This document shows positions 36,337 through 39,369 of a DNA stretch of 39,369 bases, piece after piece (the stretch's first letter is position 1; every line of letters starts with the position of its first letter). Source of the stretch: Pseudomonas sp. BGr12. GTDB lineage: Bacteria; Pseudomonadota; Gammaproteobacteria; Pseudomonadales; Pseudomonadaceae. The notes under the pieces were generated by a model, which ran no database searches, was not told where the DNA came from, and was given only the letters and a program-made list of their open reading frames with translations. The stretch covers positions 1-39,369 of the forward strand of contig NZ_JALRNF010000047.1 of assembly GCF_030272895.1 (NCBI RefSeq), in the 5' to 3' direction. The position numbers and the translations under genes are program-made.

Positions 36337-37905
36337 GTGCGTATTTCCACTGCTCAGTTCTATGAGACCAGCGCCACCAGCTACTCGAAGAACTTCTCCG
36401 ACGCGGCCAAGACCCAGGCGCAAGTGTCGTCGGGCGTGCGTATCCAGACGGCGGCGGATGATCCGGTCGGCGCCGCGCGGCTGTTGCTGCTGCAACAGCA
36501 GAGCGCCTTGCTGGGCCAGTACAACGCCAACATCACCACGGTGAACAACGCCCTGTTGCAGGAAGAGAGCGTGCTCTCGACCATCAACGAGGCGATGCAG
36601 CGCGCCAGCGAGCTGGCCATCCGTGCCGGTGGCGGCAGCCTGAGCGATGCCGACCGCACCTCCATCAGCAGCGAGCTGAAGGAAATCGAGGCCAACATCT
36701 TCGGCCTGCTCAATTCGCGCGATGCCAACGGCAACTACATGTTCGGTGGCTCCAAGACCTCGTCGCCACCTTACGTGCGCAACAGCGACGGCACCTACAG
36801 CTACCATGGTGACCAGACCCAGCTCAGCCTGCAGGTCTCCGACACCTTGCACCTGGCCACCAACGACACCGGCTTCAGCATCTTCGACCAGGCCATCAAC
36901 AAGTCCCGCACCCAGAGCAGCCTGCAGGCGCCGGCAACGGATGATGGCCGGGTCAATCTGTCCCAGGGCTTGTTGAGCTCGGTCAACACCTACAACAACG
37001 GTGGGTTTGCCAAGGGCCAGCCTTACACCCTGACCTTTACCAGTGCCACCACCTATAGCATCACCGACGCCAACGGCAACGACATCACCAGCGAGACGCC
37101 CACCAATGGTGTGTTCGACTCCAAGGCCGAGGGTGGCAACCGTATCGCCCTGCGCGGTGTCGAATTTGAAGTCGGTGTGAACCTCAAGGAAGGTGATGAC
37201 CCGGACGCCGCCGTGGCCGGGCATGTGTTCAAGCTGGAAGGGCGTCCCGACACCCTGACCAGCACCCGTAGCGCCGGCAACCCGTCGCCGACGCAGATCA
37301 CCGGCAGCACCATCACCGATGCCGATGCCTACCGCAGCGGTTTCCCCAGCGACGGTGCGGTGATCAAGTTCACCAGTGCCACCGACTACGAAATGTATGC
37401 CCAGCCCCTCACGGCTGACAGCAAGCCGCTGGCCAGCGGCACCGTGGCCGGCAGTTCGCTGACGGTGGCCGGGGTGACCTACCAGCTCGACGGCAACACG
37501 CCGGCGGCGGGGGATCAGTTCGCGGTCAGCGCCAATACCCACAAGACCCAGAACGTACTGGAAACCCTGGGGCAACTGCGCGCGGCGCTGGACACCCCGG
37601 TAACCGACGAGAAATCCGGCTTTGCCCTCAAGCAGGCCGTGGGTTCGGCCATTGCCAACCTCGGCAGTGCCCGTGAGCGCATTGATATCACGCGCGGCTC
37701 GATCGGCGCCCGGGGCAACTCCCTGGATATCCAGACCCTGGAGAACAGCAGCCTGGCGCTGGCCAACAAGAGCACCCAGAGCGCGATCGGCAACACCGAC
37801 ATGTCTACCGCGGCGATCACCCTGACCCTGCAGCAGGCCATGCTGGAGGCTTCGCAGATGGCATTTTCCCGTTTGTCGCAACTGAGCCTCTTCAACAAGC
37901 TCTGA
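36337..37905 (+). CDS. flgL: Hook-associated protein 3, FlgL
   Basis: A 522-residue flagellin-like junction protein. The N-terminus MRISTAQFYETS and GVRIQTAADDPVGAARLLLL are typical, and the C-terminal helices (GARGNSLDIQTLENSSLALA, TLQQAMLEASQMAFSRLSQL) match flagellin's. The middle (about 190-430) is a large variable insert rich in Thr, Ser and Asp, making it much longer than the 317-residue E. coli protein. GTG at 36337 follows AAGGAG by about nine bases. It is the last gene of the operon, ending in a terminator. Confidence 0.97.
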   Translation: MRISTAQFYETSATSYSKNFSDAAKTQAQVSSGVRIQTAADDPVGAARLLLLQQQSALLGQYNANITTVNNALLQEESVLSTINEAMQRASELAIRAGGGSLSDADRTSISSELKEIEANIFGLLNSRDANGNYMFGGSKTSSPPYVRNSDGTYSYHGDQTQLSLQVSDTLHLATNDTGFSIFDQAINKSRTQSSLQAPATDDGRVNLSQGLLSSVNTYNNGGFAKGQPYTLTFTSATTYSITDANGNDITSETPTNGVFDSKAEGGNRIALRGVEFEVGVNLKEGDDPDAAVAGHVFKLEGRPDTLTSTRSAGNPSPTQITGSTITDADAYRSGFPSDGAVIKFTSATDYEMYAQPLTADSKPLASGTVAGSSLTVAGVTYQLDGNTPAAGDQFAVSANTHKTQNVLETLGQLRAALDTPVTDEKSGFALKQAVGSAIANLGSARERIDITRGSIGARGNSLDIQTLENSSLALANKSTQSAIGNTDMSTAAITLTLQQAMLEASQMAFSRLSQLSLFNKL

Positions 37906-37920
37906 TGCAAACCGCGTAAA

Positions 37921-37955
37921 ACCCCGGTCGGCAACCTGCCTGCCGGGGTTTTTTT
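37921..37955 (+). terminator. Terminator after flgL
   Basis: Arms ACCCCGG (37921-37927) and CCGGGGT (37943-37949), with additional pairing inside, are followed by a run of seven T. It ends flgFGHIJKL. Confidence 0.9.
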
Positions 37956-38194
37956 ATACCCGGTAAGAGGCTGCTTACCCCTACTTTCCGGCAAATCGGT
38001 GTGACCAATGAGTCAAATCGGGCATCTTCCCTGTATTCTATCGGTGGCGTTTGCAAGAATTTGTTGCCGGTTATTTATTTGCAGGCTCAGGCAACAACAC
38101 TGCCATGCGCCACTCCAAGGTGGTGCTGCCCCGTTTTTTGGCGCCCTCAGTTCTGCGAGCGGCGGTCTTTGGCTGTTTTGATTGGGAAGCCAGA
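37956..38194 (+). promoter_or_regulatory. Intergenic leader before the KAS III gene
   Basis: About 240 bases without a supported gene. A small palindrome GGTAAG-AGGCTG-CTTACC lies near 37962-37979, and a more AT-rich stretch near 38030-38085 probably holds the promoter. No RpoN- or FliA-type site was found, which suggests that the next gene is not controlled like the flagellar operons. Promoter boxes could not be assigned. Confidence 0.35.
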
Positions 38195-39136
38195 ATGATT
38201 GGCATAAAAAGTATCGCGAGTTACGTGCCCACCGCTGGCCTGGACAACTATGTCCAGGGCGCGAAATTCGGCAAGGATGAAGAATTCATCTTCGGCAAGA
38301 TCGGCTCGACCTTTCTGCCGCGCAAGGCAGACGAGCAAGAAACCTCCGACCTGTGCGTCGAGGCCGCCAAGGCATTGTTCGCCAACAATCCGGACCTCGA
38401 TCCGCAATCGATCGATGCGCTGATCGTGGTCACCCAGAACGGCGATGAAGAAGGCCTGCCGCACACGGCCGCCATCGTCCAGGACAAACTCGGCCTGACC
38501 ACCCGCGTGGCCGCCTTCGACGTGTCGCTGGGTTGCTCGGGCTATGTCTATGGCCTGTACGCGATCAAGGGTTTCATGGAAGCGGCGGGGCTGAAGAACG
38601 GCCTGCTGATCACCGCCGACCCGTACTCGAAGATCGTCGATCCGGAAGACCGCAACACCACCATGCTGTTCGGCGATGCCGCCACCGCTACCTGGATGGG
38701 CGAGAACGCCGCCTGGCAGCTGGGTCAGGCGCGTTTCGGTACCGACGGCTCGGGCGCTGCGCACCTGAAGGTCACTGACGGCAACTTCTTCATGAATGGC
38801 CGCCAGGTGTTCAACTTCGCCCTGCTCAAGGTGCCGGCGCACCTGCACGAGCTGCTCGAAGCCTGCGAGCTGACCGCAGCGGATATCGATGCGTTCTGCA
38901 TCCACCAGGGCAGTGCGGCAATCGTCGATGCCGTGGCCCGTCGCTTCGAAGAAGATCCGGAAAAACAGGTCAAGGACAAGTTCGTCAAGGACATGCTCGA
39001 GACCGGCAATACCGTGTCGTCCAGCGTGCCGCTGCTGCTGGAGAAGCACATGCTCGACGGTAGCTGGAAGCGCGTGGCCATCAGTGGCTTCGGTGTCGGC
39101 CTGTCGTGGGGTTCGGCGATCCTGTACCGCGACTGA
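38195..39136 (+). CDS. 3-oxoacyl-ACP synthase III family protein (KAS III/FabH-like)
   Basis: A 313-residue thiolase-fold enzyme. The catalytic triad of KAS III is complete: Cys114 in DVSLGCSGYVYG, His237 in CIHQGSAAI and Asn272 in ETGNTVSSSVP, with a GFGVGLSWG glycine loop at the end. Such enzymes condense an acyl-CoA with malonyl-ACP. The long N-terminal start at 38051 is rejected: ATG at 38195 has GGGAAG seven bases upstream and begins at the conserved IGIKSIASYVP. The primer substrate is unknown, and the gene is not in a fatty-acid operon. Its place right after the flagellar operon suggests either housekeeping lipid synthesis or supply of an acyl group for surface or flagellin modification; both are inferences. 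Confidence 0.88.
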   Translation: MIGIKSIASYVPTAGLDNYVQGAKFGKDEEFIFGKIGSTFLPRKADEQETSDLCVEAAKALFANNPDLDPQSIDALIVVTQNGDEEGLPHTAAIVQDKLGLTTRVAAFDVSLGCSGYVYGLYAIKGFMEAAGLKNGLLITADPYSKIVDPEDRNTTMLFGDAATATWMGENAAWQLGQARFGTDGSGAAHLKVTDGNFFMNGRQVFNFALLKVPAHLHELLEACELTAADIDAFCIHQGSAAIVDAVARRFEEDPEKQVKDKFVKDMLETGNTVSSSVPLLLEKHMLDGSWKRVAISGFGVGLSWGSAILYRD

Positions 39137-39155
39137 TCGATCGGCGGTAGCGAAA

Positions 39156-39192
39156 AAGGCGCCTGGTGGTCTTCACCAGGCGCCTTTTTTTT
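39156..39192 (+). terminator. Strong terminator after the KAS III gene
   Basis: A perfect 13-bp stem, AAGGCGCCTGGTG (39156-39168) with CACCAGGCGCCTT (39174-39186), has a GTCTT loop and is followed by a long T-run. The A-run before it makes it usable on the other strand too. Confidence 0.95.
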
Positions 39193-39369
39193 GGGGGGGG
39201 CTTCATGGAACCCCGGGGGACTATGGTTCTTGGGCTGGGCTGGTTTGGGTTCGGTCGCTGGGGCTGTGAGCTTATCCATTCGATGCAGCGACGCTGCCGG
39301 CCCCTTCCGCCCTTACGGCGGCCTACTTTTCTCTTGGGAAAAGTAGGCAAAACCGCTTGCTCCTGCATC
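39193..39369. repeat. Probable dispersed repeat at the right edge
   Basis: No gene is supported. The stretch holds GGGGGG, a GC-rich segment, and a perfect 10-bp hairpin GCCTACTTTT / AAAAGTAGGC (39321-39330, 39339-39348). Sequence of this type, with GGAAAAGTAGGC and CGCTTGCTCCTGCATC, is familiar to me from intergenic regions of many Pseudomonas genomes. It runs past the window end. Confidence 0.55.

Noticed and set aside
39081..39368. Leftward frame of 95 codons at the right edge
   Set aside because: It lies in the dispersed-repeat-like sequence and crosses the KAS III terminator; the Arg/Lys-rich translation is a familiar false call in Pseudomonas.

Overview
The window looks like a chromosomal segment of a fluorescent Pseudomonas, most likely of the P. 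putida group. It has high-GC coding sequence, an AmrZ-type regulator, the bkdR/bkdA1-A2-B/lpdV cluster, a divergent flgMN-ycgR / flgA / cheV-cheR / flgB-L flagellar block, and GCGGGGCAAGCCCGCTCCCAC-type REP palindromes between genes. The gene order from the PAS-GGDEF gene to the KAS III gene agrees with what I remember of P. putida KT2440; no database search was made. No prophage, insertion sequence, integrase or CRISPR array was seen.

Layout. 1-3.4 kb: the 3' part of a tRNA-Arg(ACG), the Mg2+ transporter mgtE, the ribbon-helix-helix regulator amrZ, a solitary phnN and a tRNA-Arg(CCT). 3.5-8.5 kb: a leftward pair made of an exported isoaspartyl-methyltransferase-like protein and a large polytopic membrane protein with a spermidine-synthase-like domain, then a glycine-rich TerB/YebE-like gene and a patatin-like lipase. 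8.7-12.3 kb: a modular peptidoglycan-hydrolase-like protein, an unrecognised 189-residue protein and a PAS-GGDEF diguanylate cyclase. 12.3-18 kb: the branched-chain 2-oxoacid dehydrogenase operon (bkdA1, bkdA2, bkdB, lpdV, leftward) with its divergent Lrp-type activator bkdR. 18-21 kb: a glutamine-synthetase-family ligase and an MFS carrier, with paired REP palindromes after bkdR and after the MFS gene.

21-38 kb is flagellar and chemotaxis. ycgR, flgN and flgM read leftward behind a FliA-type promoter, flgA reads leftward behind an RpoN-type promoter, and cheV-cheR read rightward. After a 0.77-kb block of nested repeats come flgBCDE and then flgFGHIJKL, each behind its own near-identical hairpin plus RpoN promoter. 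A 60-codon secreted-protein gene sits between flgE and flgF. The block ends with a ketoacyl-ACP synthase III gene, followed by a strong terminator and a dispersed-repeat-like stretch at the right edge.

How the parts fit. FlgB/C/F/G build the rod, FlgD caps and FlgE forms the hook, FlgH/I form the L and P rings, FlgJ cuts peptidoglycan for the rod, and FlgK/L join hook to filament. FlgM and FlgN time and chaperone late export. YcgR and the GGDEF protein link motility to c-di-GMP, and CheV/CheR tune chemoreceptor signalling. The bkd genes and the GS-like ligase are catabolic; the GS-like gene has a perfect Hfq/Crc-type A-rich motif touching its ribosome-binding site. The most unusual points are a REP element that has become part of the bkdB reading frame, an RpoN promoter that would leave flgA almost without a leader, the twin hairpin-plus-RpoN cassettes, the exported methyltransferase/membrane aminopropyltransferase-like pair, and the unsecreted-looking peptidoglycan hydrolase.
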